Source: Aneurinibacillus tyrosinisolvens
GTDB taxonomy: Bacteria; Bacillota; Bacilli; Aneurinibacillales; Aneurinibacillaceae
Assembly: GCF_001015055.1 (NCBI RefSeq)
Contig: NZ_BBWZ01000010.1
Span: 90,814-154,813, forward strand
DNA: 64,000 bases
Reading direction: 5' to 3'
Part shown: one piece after another, positions 18,717 through 26,635 of the stretch
Layout of the letters: each line of letters opens with the position of its first letter
Numbering within the stretch: position 1 is the stretch's first letter
Made by a program: the position numbers and the translations under genes
The notes under the pieces: generated by a model
Databases searched by the model: none
What the model was told of the DNA's origin: nothing
Seen by the model: the letters and a program-made list of their open reading frames with translations, nothing else

Positions 18717-19598
18717 ATGCGTCTGGCTACCATTAAAAGAAATGGGAAGGAAACAGCAGCTGTTGTAGCACCATTCGGTGTTTTGCCGTTGGAAACGATT
18801 AATGAAAAAACAAAGCAGGAATGGTCCACAGATTTATTTGAGCTCATCCAATCGGGCCAATTAAATGAACTGAAAGAGTGGTACCAGAATGGCGGGAAAA
18901 ACGAGCTTGAATCCCTTTCAGCTGAAGTCCTCCGGGAAGGGGAATGGGAGTATGCGCCTTTGTACCGCCATCCGCGGAAAATCTGGGGCATTGGATTAAA
19001 CTATGTCGAGCATGCCGCAGATCTGCACGAGAAAGCGCCCAGCACTGAGCCCGCCAGTTTCATGAAACCGGATACAACGATTATCGGTCCTGACGATGCG
19101 ATTAAAATTCCCCACCAATCCGACCGTACAACGGCGGAAGCGGAACTGGGGATTATCATTGGCAAGGAATGCAAGGACGTATCGGAGGAGGATGCGCAAA
19201 GCGTCATTGCCGGGTTTACAACCATTATTGACATGACAGCAGAGGATATTCTTGAAAAGAATCCAAGGTACCTTACCCGCTCCAAAAGCTTTGATACATT
19301 CTTCAGCTTTGGGCCGCAGCTCGTAACGCCGGACGAGGTGGAAGAGGTGCTGGATTTGAACGTCTCCACCGTCATCAATGGAAACATACACCGCAAGAAT
19401 ACCGTTTCAAATATGACATTCCGTCCCTGGTATCTTGTGTCTTTCCATTCTAAAGTCATGACGCTGCTGCCAGGCGACATCATCTCGACAGGAACGCCGG
19501 GCGCGGTCGTTATCCGCGATGGTGACATTGTAGAATGCCACATTGACGGATTTGAAAAACTCGTGAATCCTGTAGAGGATGTAAAAGTACAAAAATAG
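18717..19598 (+). CDS. Fumarylacetoacetate hydrolase (FAH) family protein
   Basis: 293 residues. Core motifs are IWGIGLNYVEHAAD, SFMKPDTTIIGPDDAIKIP, the metal-binding TTAEAELGIIIGKEC (E..E) and the C-terminal LLPGDIISTGTPGAVVIRDGD. Members hydrolyse or decarboxylate 2,4-diketo acids, hydrate 2-hydroxypentadienoates or cleave oxaloacetate-like acids with Mg2+. Followed directly by an SDR dehydrogenase and a second FAH-family gene, an arrangement resembling the non-phosphorylative diketo-sugar-acid routes (SDR forms a 2,4-diketo acid, FAH enzyme cleaves it). Substrate is inference. Confidence 0.88.
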   Translation: MRLATIKRNGKETAAVVAPFGVLPLETINEKTKQEWSTDLFELIQSGQLNELKEWYQNGGKNELESLSAEVLREGEWEYAPLYRHPRKIWGIGLNYVEHAADLHEKAPSTEPASFMKPDTTIIGPDDAIKIPHQSDRTTAEAELGIIIGKECKDVSEEDAQSVIAGFTTIIDMTAEDILEKNPRYLTRSKSFDTFFSFGPQLVTPDEVEEVLDLNVSTVINGNIHRKNTVSNMTFRPWYLVSFHSKVMTLLPGDIISTGTPGAVVIRDGDIVECHIDGFEKLVNPVEDVKVQK

Positions 19599-19614
19599 AA
19601 AAGAGGGAAAACTG

Positions 19615-20400
19615 ATGGATTTGAACTTACAAGGGAAAGTAGCTCTCGTTGTTGCATCAAGCCAGGGATTAGGGAAGGCGATTGCGGCCCAGCTCGTAGA
19701 GGAAGGCGCCTCTGTTATGCTGACCAGCCGGGATGAGGAAAAGCTAAAAGCGGTACAGGAAGAGCTTGCTCAGTTAGGAAAAGGAAAGGTAGCCTTCCAC
19801 CGCGCCGATATTACAAATGTAGAAGACATCCAGGCACTCGTGCAGGCTACCCGTGAGACGTTTGGAAAAATTGATATCCTGATTAACAATGCGGGAGGGC
19901 CGCCAGGGGGCACGTTTGAACAATTCTCCGATGAACAGTGGCAGCAAGCGTTTGAATTAAACTTGCTTAGCTATGTTCGGGTCATTCGCGAAGTGCTGCC
20001 GGATTTGAAACAGGACGGCGGAAGAATTATCAACGTCGCTTCTTCCTCTATTAAGCAGCCGATCCCGGGGCTCATTCTATCAAATACATTCCGTACAGGA
20101 ATTGTCGGCCTGACGAAATCACTCGCAGAAGAACTGGGTCCGTATAACATCCTCATCAACACAGTGGCTCCTGGCCGGATCGCTACGGATCGGGTCGCCT
20201 TCCTGGATGATTTAAAAGCTAACAAAACAGGAAAGACAAGGGAGCAAATAGAAGAAGAGTCGAAGAAGTCGATTCCGCTTAATCGCTATGGCAGGCCGGA
20301 AGAGTTCGCGAAGGTTGTAACCTTCCTTGTGTCCGATGCGAGCACATACATAACAGGAAGCTCTCTCCTGGTAGATGGCGGCATGGTAAAATCAATTTAA
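19615..20400 (+). CDS. SDR-family protein with a non-canonical active site
   Basis: 261 residues with a complete Rossmann fold: ALVVASSQGLGKAIAAQLVE, NNAGGPPGG, and VDGGMVKSI at the end. The usual YxxxK catalytic pair is absent; the corresponding stretch reads ILSNTFRTGIVGLTKSLAEE, with Asn and Arg at the expected Tyr and Lys positions. This occurs in a recognised subset of SDR proteins annotated as 3-oxoacyl reductase-like. The protein could use different residues, or bind rather than turn over substrate. Lies 16 bases after the FAH gene, in one operon. Confidence 0.85.
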   Translation: MDLNLQGKVALVVASSQGLGKAIAAQLVEEGASVMLTSRDEEKLKAVQEELAQLGKGKVAFHRADITNVEDIQALVQATRETFGKIDILINNAGGPPGGTFEQFSDEQWQQAFELNLLSYVRVIREVLPDLKQDGGRIINVASSSIKQPIPGLILSNTFRTGIVGLTKSLAEELGPYNILINTVAPGRIATDRVAFLDDLKANKTGKTREQIEEESKKSIPLNRYGRPEEFAKVVTFLVSDASTYITGSSLLVDGGMVKSI

Positions 20401-20431
20401 GAAATAGACTCAGATATAGGAGAAAATAACA

Positions 20432-21057
20432 ATGGAATCCATTCGTAATATTTATTGTGTAGGAAGAAATTACAGGCTGCATGCGGAAGAACTGGGAAAC
20501 GCAGTTCCCACCTCGCCGTTTCTATTCTCAAAACCGACCCATGCCCTCGTGGAGGCAAACGGACAGGAAATCGAGCTGCCGGGTGACAGAGGCGAGGTTC
20601 ACCATGAGCTTGAGGTTGTCGTCCATATTGCCCGGCCGTACAAATCAGGACTGGCGTTGGAAGATATCATTGACGGCTTTGCCCTGGGGATAGATTTTAC
20701 GCTTCGTGATGTGCAAAGCGAGCTGAAAAAGAAAGGCCACCCGTGGCTCCTGGCCAAAGGGTTTCCGAATTCCGGCATCCTGACGGCATTTCAGCCGTTT
20801 CGTGGGCTGGACAGCTTACAAGAAACCGATTTTTCCCTGTTGAAGAATGAGGAAAGAGTGCAGATAGGGAATGTGAAGGATATGCTGTTTGACCTGCAAA
20901 CGATTATTGAGTTCTCCACGCGCCATTTTGGGTTGGTAAAGGAGATATCATCTACACCGGTACGCCTGCCGGGGTAGGCCCGGTGGCATCGGGAGACCAC
21001 GTTGCCCTGCTGTGGGGAGACGAACCGCTTGGAGATTTTACCGTAAAATTAGGATAA
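20432..21057 (+). pseudogene. Second FAH-family hydrolase, frameshifted near the C-terminus
   Basis: Residues 1-175 (from ATG 20432) are a compact FAH domain: NIYCVGRNYRLHAEELGN, FSKPTHALVEA, the metal-binding VHHELEVVVHIA and GIDFTLRDVQSELKKKG. At about 20938 the family-like continuation (GDIIYTGTPAGVGPVASGD, then LGDFTVKLG) moves to another frame and ends at 21057. The switch is at GTAAAGG where one extra A would restore the frame. Either a recent inactivation or a homopolymer sequencing error. The protein would complete the SDR/FAH pair. The apparent truncated product (181 residues) lacks the C-terminal active-site strand. Confidence 0.85.
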
Positions 21058-21065
21058 AGAGAGCA

Positions 21066-21098
21066 AAAGCCCCTGGTTCCTGGTGAACTGGGGGCTTT
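21066..21098 (+). terminator. Intrinsic terminator ending the catabolic block
   Basis: AAAGCCCCTGGTTC pairs with GAACTGGGGGCTTT around a five-base loop. The T-run is weak (CTTTCAG), but the stem is long. It marks the right edge of the high-GC block; AT-rich sequence with dispersed repeats begins right after. Confidence 0.7.
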
Positions 21099-21217
21099 CA
21101 GAGTGTCGAGAAACTATTTTAAATGTATTTTTATAAGTTTTTTGTGAATTTATATAAAATTGAGCTTAAATCCGTCTAACTAAGACAGGTTTTTATTTGC
21201 TTTTTTGCTATTTAACG

Positions 21218-21357
21218 CCCATGTAAGAACGAAATTTTCTTACATCATCTGTGGTGCTGCACCGCAGCATGATTGGCTAATAGGAATCAATTGTTCAATA
21301 ACGCTGTTTCAGCAGCCATTTTTTATTTACTCAACTAAAGGGCAGAATAGTTGAACA
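21218..21357. repeat. Dispersed hairpin repeat, long composite copy
   Basis: This copy joins both modules of the repeat family. Module 1 starts at CCCATGTAAGAACGAA with a GTAAGAA/TTCTTAC stem and a TGCTGC/GCAGCA stem, then GGCTAATAGGAATCAATTG. Module 2 is GCTG..CAGC followed by ATTTTTTATTT and the hairpin CAACTAAAGGGCAGAATAGTTG. It fills most of the 21100-21530 gap, which has no gene. Confidence 0.75.
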
Positions 21358-21530
21358 AGAAATGGCATTTTCCGCTGTGGTGAAATAAAAAAAGATAATT
21401 CCCTATTTTCAGACCGCTCATTTACTTTTTTAAAACGTATATGTTTTTCAAACTTTAATCCACTATTGCCGCGGTTTCGTCTTGTTTAAGGTTGAGTAGA
21501 ATACTTAAAGATGAATAAAAAGGAGGAAAA

Positions 21531-21944
21531 ATGTTGACAAAGAAAATGAAATCAAATTTAGAGTCGCATCACTTGCCAACAAAAAGTACTAAGTTTAACT
21601 CCTCAAATAAAATTCCTCGTGGTCCCTTTAACCTATTCGTCCGCTTTATAAGCCCAAACCCAAAGACAACTTTCAATCCAAAAAAGCATTTCCCTAAAAT
21701 TAGTAAAACAGCATTTGTGAGTCCTTTTTCAAGTGTTATAGGGAATGTAATCATTAAAGAAAATGTTTATATTGCCCCCACTACCAGCATTCGTGCAGAT
21801 GAAGGAACGCCTTTTTTTATCGGTTCCAATACAAATATTCAAGATGGGGTTATTCGCGAATTTCCTCCTTCTTATCATTTATTATTTGGTAAACATCGCT
21901 GTTCGTGTGGTATTGCATGCAATCGGCTACTACAATCTAGCTAA
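21531..21944 (+). pseudogene. Gamma-class carbonic anhydrase-like protein, C-terminally truncated
   Basis: 137 codons. After about 60 residues of extended N-terminus ([20 protein letters not shown]) come left-handed beta-helix hexapeptides: [22 protein letters not shown], then [14 protein letters not shown]. This is the start of a CcmM/CamH-type gamma-carbonic anhydrase, with the conserved RADEG and QDGVI region. Directly after QDGVI the protein changes to unrelated [16 protein letters not shown] and stops, so the metal-binding histidines and the rest of the helix are missing. Good ribosome binding site (AAGGAGGAAAA). Non-functional remnant. Confidence 0.7.
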
Positions 21945-22037
21945 TTTAAGAACCACTTAGAGAGTCCTTCATACATTTTTTATGTTATTGTGTATTTTTC
22001 ATTAGATCCATATTGGAGGAGGTAGCATTAATTACGG

Positions 22038-22068
22038 AACTAACCGGAATCTATAGTTGAACAAACAT
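22038..22068. repeat. Dispersed hairpin repeat, short copy
   Basis: ACTAACCGGAATCTATAGTTGAA, an imperfect copy of the CTAACGGGAATCGTTAGTTGAA core. The surrounding gap 21961-22371 otherwise shows no gene I can support. Confidence 0.55.
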
Positions 22069-22371
22069 GAATTTGCTTAACTTGACGAAGCCTTACTTAA
22101 CGCAAAGGCTTTTTATTCAATGTACGTTGCCAGCATAAATGAAGCCTATTTTTGTCCCGTTTGTAAGCATTTCTCCATAAAATGAAAGAGATAACCCCAT
22201 TGTACTTTTACTCGGAGTACGTAAAGAAAAAAGCGAATCAGGTTCGGATTGCTTTCGTTTTCTGCGGGGTGTTTCGGGTACTGCAGGGGTACTTTTGCTT
22301 TAGGTTGCCATAAATAAGGGTGAACCAATCATGTTTGCCCTTTTTTTATTTTAATTATTAATTGTAAAAAA

Positions 22372-22644
22372 ATGTCGGATTTTTTAGGGTTTATTAATAT
22401 GTTTAACGTGGTAGAGGTACGGGTATATAGAATACCCATACGGGTGGAGGCAAAGGGAATGAACGATGAAGAATGTGAGCAAAGAGTACATGCATGGATT
22501 TCAGAACACTTTGATTTAACTAAAGTTTCCATCGATAATTATGATGCTGTACCATTTGGAAAAAGGGTTACAGACAGGCATGACGATTATGTAATTGTTG
22601 CCTATGATACACAGTGGAATCGAATTGCTTATAAGTTTAAATAA
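22372..22644 (+). CDS. Small conserved hypothetical protein
   Basis: Up to 90 residues; starts at 22372, 22393 (ATG) or 22459 (ATG after AGGCAAAGGGA) are possible. The part from EVRVYRIPIRVEAKG through HAWISEHFDLTKVSIDNYD to HDDYVIVAYDTQWNRIAYKFK reads as one folded unit, which favours an upstream start. No membrane segment or known motif. Followed by an incomplete hairpin (GCTGTTCTGTTGAGGACAGC). Function unknown. Confidence 0.55.
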   Translation: MSDFLGFINMFNVVEVRVYRIPIRVEAKGMNDEECEQRVHAWISEHFDLTKVSIDNYDAVPFGKRVTDRHDDYVIVAYDTQWNRIAYKFK

Positions 22645-22690
22645 TCGTTGCTGTTCTGTTGAGGACAGCAATTTTTTCATTGAAAATTTT

Positions 22691-22728
22691 TATTGAATTG
22701 ATGGGAATCGATAGTTCAATAAAAATGG
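22691..22728. repeat. Dispersed hairpin repeat, short copy
   Basis: Contains TTGATGGGAATCGATAGTTCAA, the second-arm-degenerate form of the family core. Confidence 0.6.
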
Positions 22729-22845
22729 TGTGAAGCTGGACATTCGTATTTTTAAAGCGTTTACAAAACATATTTACTATAGCTATAATAAACAAGAAAG
22801 CTTATAAATTTTATGTGTTTTTTTACATACTAGGAGGCAATATAA

Positions 22846-23046
22846 ATGGAACGTGGTAAAGTAAAATGGTTTAATGGTGAAAAAGGCTTCGGATTCATTG
22901 AGCGTGAAGGTGGAGAGGATGTATTTGTTCACTTCTCCGCTATTCAAGCCGAGGGGTACAAATCATTAGATGAAGGTCAAGAAGTAGAATTTGAAATCGA
23001 AAATGGTCAACGCGGACCACAAGCAAAAAACGTACGTAAATTATAA
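22846..23046 (+). CDS. csp: Cold-shock protein (CspA/CspB family)
   Basis: 66 residues, the usual size of single-domain cold-shock proteins that bind single-stranded RNA/DNA and melt mRNA structures. RNP1 (KGFGFIE, residues 15-21) and RNP2 (VFVHF, about residues 29-33) are intact, as is the start [14 protein letters not shown]. The ribosome binding site ACTAGGAGGC is strong. A terminator follows 14 bases after the stop, so it is transcribed alone. No long classical cold-box leader is obvious in the 200 bases upstream. Confidence 0.95.
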   Translation: MERGKVKWFNGEKGFGFIEREGGEDVFVHFSAIQAEGYKSLDEGQEVEFEIENGQRGPQAKNVRKL

Positions 23047-23060
23047 TAAGCGAACCAGTA

Positions 23061-23092
23061 AACAGACTCTAATTTTAGGGTCTGTTTTTATT
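23061..23092 (+). terminator. Intrinsic terminator of the cold-shock gene
   Basis: AACAGACTCTAA pairs with TTAGGGTCTGTT (one mismatch), followed by a T-rich run. Confidence 0.8.
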
Positions 23093-23130
23093 TTTGTTGG
23101 ATTAAACAAAAATTCTATTCAAGATGGATT

Positions 23131-23164
23131 TACTGCACTACGACGGGAATCGATAATTGGATAA
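23131..23164. repeat. Dispersed hairpin repeat, short copy
   Basis: Contains ACTACGACGGGAATCGATAATT, a degenerate copy of the family core. Confidence 0.5.
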
Positions 23165-23182
23165 CGTTCGATAATATCAGTT

Positions 23183-23404
23183 ATGAAAATAAAAAAAGGA
23201 GAGGTGTTAGACAAGCTGGCTAAAGATACAAGCAACGTGCATAAACCGGAGGAATGGAAGCCTACGAAGGCCCCCATTCCTTTAAAGAATAATCGTACGA
23301 TTACGAAAATCTCAGGATTCTTCATGATTCGTATTATGATTAAGGTAACGATAAAGCAAAGGAGCGGTAAAAAAGATGAATCGTTTATATCAAATTCTTG
23401 CTGA
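23183..23404 (+). CDS. Possible small hypothetical protein
   Basis: A frame of 73 codons whose first part (GEVLDKLAKDTSNVHKPEEWKPTKAPIPLKN) looks protein-like. AAAAAAGGAG lies inside it rather than before the ATG, and its end overlaps the start of the next gene by 29 bases, so both start and end are doubtful. Could be a degraded gene. Confidence 0.25.
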   Translation: MKIKKGEVLDKLAKDTSNVHKPEEWKPTKAPIPLKNNRTITKISGFFMIRIMIKVTIKQRSGKKDESFISNSC

Positions 23405-23585
23405 AATCGGACATGTTGATTATGTTGAAAAAGTGCAGGATGAACCTGTAATACAATGGCATTTGTTAGATGATGATGTGAGTGGTACGATGTATGACGA
23501 ACGATTGGTATATGAAACGGTAGAAGGCCATATTGATGAAATCCGCTTTACGGATGAAGTGGACCGTTTGCGATTTGCCGAATAA
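23376..23585 (+). CDS. Small acidic hypothetical protein
   Basis: 69 residues, strongly acidic (HLLDDDVSGTMYDERLVYETVEGHIDEIRFTDEVDRLRFAE), no membrane segment. Preceded by AAAGGAGCGGTAAAAAAG. Fifty bases upstream of a small zinc-ribbon gene; a weak hairpin (ACCTGAAGG/CCTTCCAGGT) lies between. Function unknown. Confidence 0.6.
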   Translation: MNRLYQILAEIGHVDYVEKVQDEPVIQWHLLDDDVSGTMYDERLVYETVEGHIDEIRFTDEVDRLRFAE

Positions 23586-23634
23586 AAATCGACCTGAAGG
23601 ATTTTACCTTCCAGGTGAAAAAAGGAGTAGCAGC

Positions 23635-23760
23635 ATGAGCCAACTTGTTGTGATTGAATGTTATAACTGTGGGGCAGAAATTCCGGTTGAACTGGTCAAT
23701 GAAAAGATGCCCGGTTGTATTCGATGCCCGGAATGTGGTCAAAAAACATGTGGTGAATAA
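23635..23760 (+). CDS. Mini zinc-ribbon protein
   Basis: 41 residues from ATG 23635 behind AAAAAAGGAGTAGCAGC. Two CxxC-type pairs (CYNCGAEIP and CIRCPECGQKTCGE) suggest one zinc-binding ribbon and nothing else. Upstream in-frame extension to 23533 would run through the preceding gene and hairpin and is unlikely. Such minimal ribbons are common in Bacillales; the role is unknown. Confidence 0.6.
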   Translation: MSQLVVIECYNCGAEIPVELVNEKMPGCIRCPECGQKTCGE

Positions 23761-23870
23761 AAGAATGACCTTAAAGGAGAAGGATGGATTATCTTTTTAT
23801 CATTCGCTGGAACACAAAAAGGTAAGATAATAGAAGATGATTTTTCTTTTATAGGCTATTGATTTATCAT

Positions 23871-23902
23871 AGTCCGGCATGACGTGTGCCGGACTTTTTT
23901 TA
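23871..23902 (+). terminator. Strong intrinsic terminator
   Basis: AGTCCGGCA pairs with TGCCGGACT around a short loop, followed by T7. It closes the transcript of the two small genes upstream. The following stretch 23903-24168 holds no recognisable gene. Confidence 0.85.
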
Positions 23903-24168
23903 TCCCCTTATCGTGAAAGAATAAAAAAATAACGTAGGGGGCCTTATGCTACAAATTCTACGCCCTTCGCTACACTCTCAAGGAAGAATCTTTACATACC
24001 ACTTGGGGATTACTCAAGTCAACAATCACGGAGGGTAAACGGCAGAGTCATGTTAACTGTCCGTAGATACCTATCATTCGCGTACTATCCCGAACGGAGC
24101 TGGGATGCTGGTTTAATTTTGATATAAATCACTGGTTTTGTTATGTAGGAGCTGGTTCCAAACGTAAT

Positions 24169-24381
24169 AAATGATATTCGTGTAATATTGACGTTAAAGA
24201 CCTAGAAACATATAATGAAAAACTTCCCAAGGGAAAACGGCCTCGGCCATTAAGTGACTTTCTTCTTGAAGAATACGCCCTACCAAAAGATAGGACAAAC
24301 ACCATAGATGAACATGTTTCTTTTATCGGCATCGAAAAAGCGAGAAAATTTATTGAGGTTTATTTAAGGGGATGGCCCTGA
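24169..24381 (+). pseudogene. Unrecognised gene remnant
   Basis: An open frame without a start codon, entered after an in-frame TGA at 24166-24168. It encodes DVKDLETYNEKLPKG, then RPRPLSDFLLEEYALP and ends in RKFIEVYLRGWP with TGA. The composition (charged, amphipathic) is protein-like. I do not recognise the family. Probably the 3' end of a lost gene. Confidence 0.35.
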
Positions 24382-24615
24382 AACTTCATTATTGATATCA
24401 AGGAACGTCCAATAAAATCACTACAAACACCCTATTATACCTGAGAGACAATGCCCATCGTTTATTCTTATTTCCTTTTTTGAAACTCAAAATATAGGAT
24501 TGTATAAAAAGGTACGTTTTGGTAATGTTGTTTCAGTAGTTTTTTTGTTCTGTTTATCAACTATATTAAGTCATGGGAAAAATAATAGGATCCTTCTTCT
24601 TTAATAAATATTAAT

Positions 24616-24907
24616 TTATATTAGGCAATCTTCCTTCTCCTCATCTTCTAAAAATTGGTGAAGCTTCTTTATAAGTCTTCTTCTTGCCAAGTAGGTACTT
24701 ATATCGAGAGCAGATTCTAGTCCGATATTATTTAGAAAATGCAGGAACGCTACCATATGAATACGGCGAAAAACCCTATTGGTGATACCCTGTTCATAAA
24801 ACCAGGTATTTATCGTATGGTATACCCCTTTATCTATCTCATAACAACAATAGCACCATGTGAAAAAGCTCGTTCGGATAACGTAAGATATACAGTTTTT
24901 TTAAAAG
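24616..24907 (-). pseudogene. Unrecognised gene remnant
   Basis: Minus-strand frame without a start codon, entered after a TAA near 24910. It encodes CYEIDKGVYHTINTWFYEQG, RVFRRIHMVAFLHFLNNIGL and ESALDISTYLARRRLIKKLH, ending EDEEKEDCLI. This reads much more like protein than the plus-strand frame over the same bases. Family not recognised. The gaps 24382-24615 and 24908-25083 show nothing I can name. Confidence 0.4.
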
Positions 24908-25083
24908 AACTTTTTCTATCCTCTTTTATATTGCCATTCCACACATTGGGATTGGTGCTTCCCATACGTGATGTCCTCCTTCAAATTAGCATATTACTAA
25001 CTTTACAGCTTAAACTTTTTCTTTATTTTCATGATTTTGTCTCCGCTAATTGTAAACGTAGGGTAATTCGTGAAGCCTGTATG

Positions 25084-25698
25084 TTAATCGAGTACTTTAA
25101 TATGTATCGGTTTACGTCCCCACTCCAGCGCATCTGATTCTTTTGCGAAGAAAACATCAATTTCTCTTCCATCAATGGCTCCACCAATATCATCGGCAAT
25201 CGCGGTTCCGTACCCTTCTACGTATACCATGGAGCCTAATGGAATCACCTTTGGATCAACGGCAATAACCTTCTTTTCTGGATGTTTTCTTAAGTTGGTT
25301 CCCTTTTTTGTGATCCCAATGCAGCCCTCACAGTAAGCAGTATACGCTGTGCTCAGTACTTTTATCTTCTTACCAGGTTTTGCTTTCTGGGTATCTTTAT
25401 GTAACACCCTAAATGTATGAGAACCAACAATTCCATCGACATGCAGGTCATAATCTTTTTGATAGTGTTTTACTGCTTTTTTGGTAATGGGGCCATAGTA
25501 GCCCGTGGGTGTATCCAGAGGAAAGTATCCTTTGGTGTGTAATTGTTCTTGCAGTTCCTTTACATCTTGGTTTCGTATCCCTTCATGTAACAATTGGTTG
25601 CCAAAATGGGCTTCTGCGATCGTAGGGGACAAGAGTGAAACACCTGCCACCATAGAAATAATCGAAGATGCGACTCCTACCTTACCCTTTTTTCTCAT
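25084..25698 (-). CDS. Secreted peptidoglycan-binding/3D-domain protein
   Basis: 204 residues. An N-terminal signal peptide (KVGVASSIISMVAGVSLLSP, cut near IAEAH) is followed by a PG-binding-1 domain (NQDVKELQEQLHTKGYFP to DGIVGSHTFRVLH, residues 40-100). The C-terminal 3D domain (residues 113-204) has AYTAYCEGCIGIT, VIAVDPKVIPLGSMVYVEGY and the three-Asp hallmark ADDIGGAIDGREIDVFF. The family includes YocH/YuiC-type muralytic enzymes related to MltA, acting on the cell wall. Terminates against no obvious hairpin. A degraded copy of its last third lies at 36.36 kb. Confidence 0.9.
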   Translation of the reverse strand: MRKKGKVGVASSIISMVAGVSLLSPTIAEAHFGNQLLHEGIRNQDVKELQEQLHTKGYFPLDTPTGYYGPITKKAVKHYQKDYDLHVDGIVGSHTFRVLHKDTQKAKPGKKIKVLSTAYTAYCEGCIGITKKGTNLRKHPEKKVIAVDPKVIPLGSMVYVEGYGTAIADDIGGAIDGREIDVFFAKESDALEWGRKPIHIKVLD

Positions 25699-26635
25699 AA
25701 AACCCCTCCCGTTTCATTCTTTTCAAAAGGATGTCTTACTCGGATAGAGATGAAATAAAACACATCCTAGATAAAAATTAAAACTTTTTTACCGACTCTT
25801 CATCCTTATTTTTTCATCTGTAGGATCGGATTACCCACCCGAAACAACATATAAGTTATGGCTGCCGAATTGTTCTTCCTCAGGAGATTTTTTATGCTGT
25901 ATCGGGTAACTTTGTTGATATAAAGTAGCCGCCTACAAAATGCAGACGGCTGCTTTACATTAAGAGGTCCAGTCGGCATATACATAAAGTATCAATGGGG
26001 CGTCTCATTGATACTTCCATGTAGTAGCTTACTTTAAAAATGTGACCAGTTTTTTATCTATCTGTTAAATCTTATGGGGGTTGTTGGACGCAGGACATAA
26101 AACAGCAGTGTCTACCGAATCTTTTAATCAACTAGTAAGGATTAATCATCCTTGGTAGTTTACCGTTGTACAAATTGGATGTACAAGAACAAGAAAGAGC
26201 CGTAACGCCAGGGGTGACGTTACGGCTCTTTCTTGTTCAATGGGAATTGATTGCATTTTATTTATGAACGTCTGATAAGAACGATTATGGTAACCTAAAA
26301 ATATAAAGAAGCTGGAATTTGGTCAAATAGGGCTGGATTCTAGCCTTCTTATTATTGAAGAACTGAGGGGAAAATACATTTTACTGGAAAGATAGCTTCC
26401 CTTTTCCACGAATGACTGGTTTTACTTGTTTAATGATTTAAATTTCTTTTTCTAAAAAATACTATGAAATCAGTTAGAAACTAGAAAAGGGGACCCTGAC
26501 TATATAATTTTCAAAGCAATTTACACCTGTAAATCAGTATGATACTATTTTTACGAATATTATGGAATTAATTCCATTATTTAAAGACAATAATTATCTC
26601 AAGATTTTTGTGAGAGGTATTTGGGGGAAGGTTAT
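25699..26635. other. Hairpin-rich non-coding region upstream of the reverse transcriptase
   Basis: Over 900 bases with no supportable gene. Visible structures: a GTAGCCGCCT/AGACGGCTGC stem (25930-25962); AAGTATCAATG (25987-25997) with CATTGATACTT (26006-26016); a 21-bp perfect hairpin at 26187-26238; CAATGGGAATTG (26238-26249), like the dispersed repeat core; and AAGAAGCTGGAA (26310-26321) with TTCTAGCCTTCTT (26339-26351). Some may be terminators of lost genes, some may belong to a non-coding RNA serving the reverse transcriptase. Confidence 0.5.
26187..26238. repeat. 21-bp perfect inverted repeat
   Basis: Arms 26187-26207 and 26218-26238 are perfectly complementary over 21 bases (core AAGAAAGAGCCGTAACG with CGTTACGGCTCTTTCTT), separated by the 10-base loop CCAGGGGTGA. 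On the plus strand the arm ends in T-rich sequence, on the minus strand likewise, so it could be a bidirectional terminator, but no gene ends beside it. Confidence 0.7.

Noticed and set aside
23903..24168. Possible insertion-sequence end or intron fragment
   Set aside because: Some GC-richer segments exist, but no terminal repeats, transposase or conserved RNA core could be identified.
24739..25137. Plus-strand frame of 132 codons
   Set aside because: Hydrophobic, no ribosome binding site, overlaps the 3D-protein gene; the minus-strand frame over the same bases is more protein-like.
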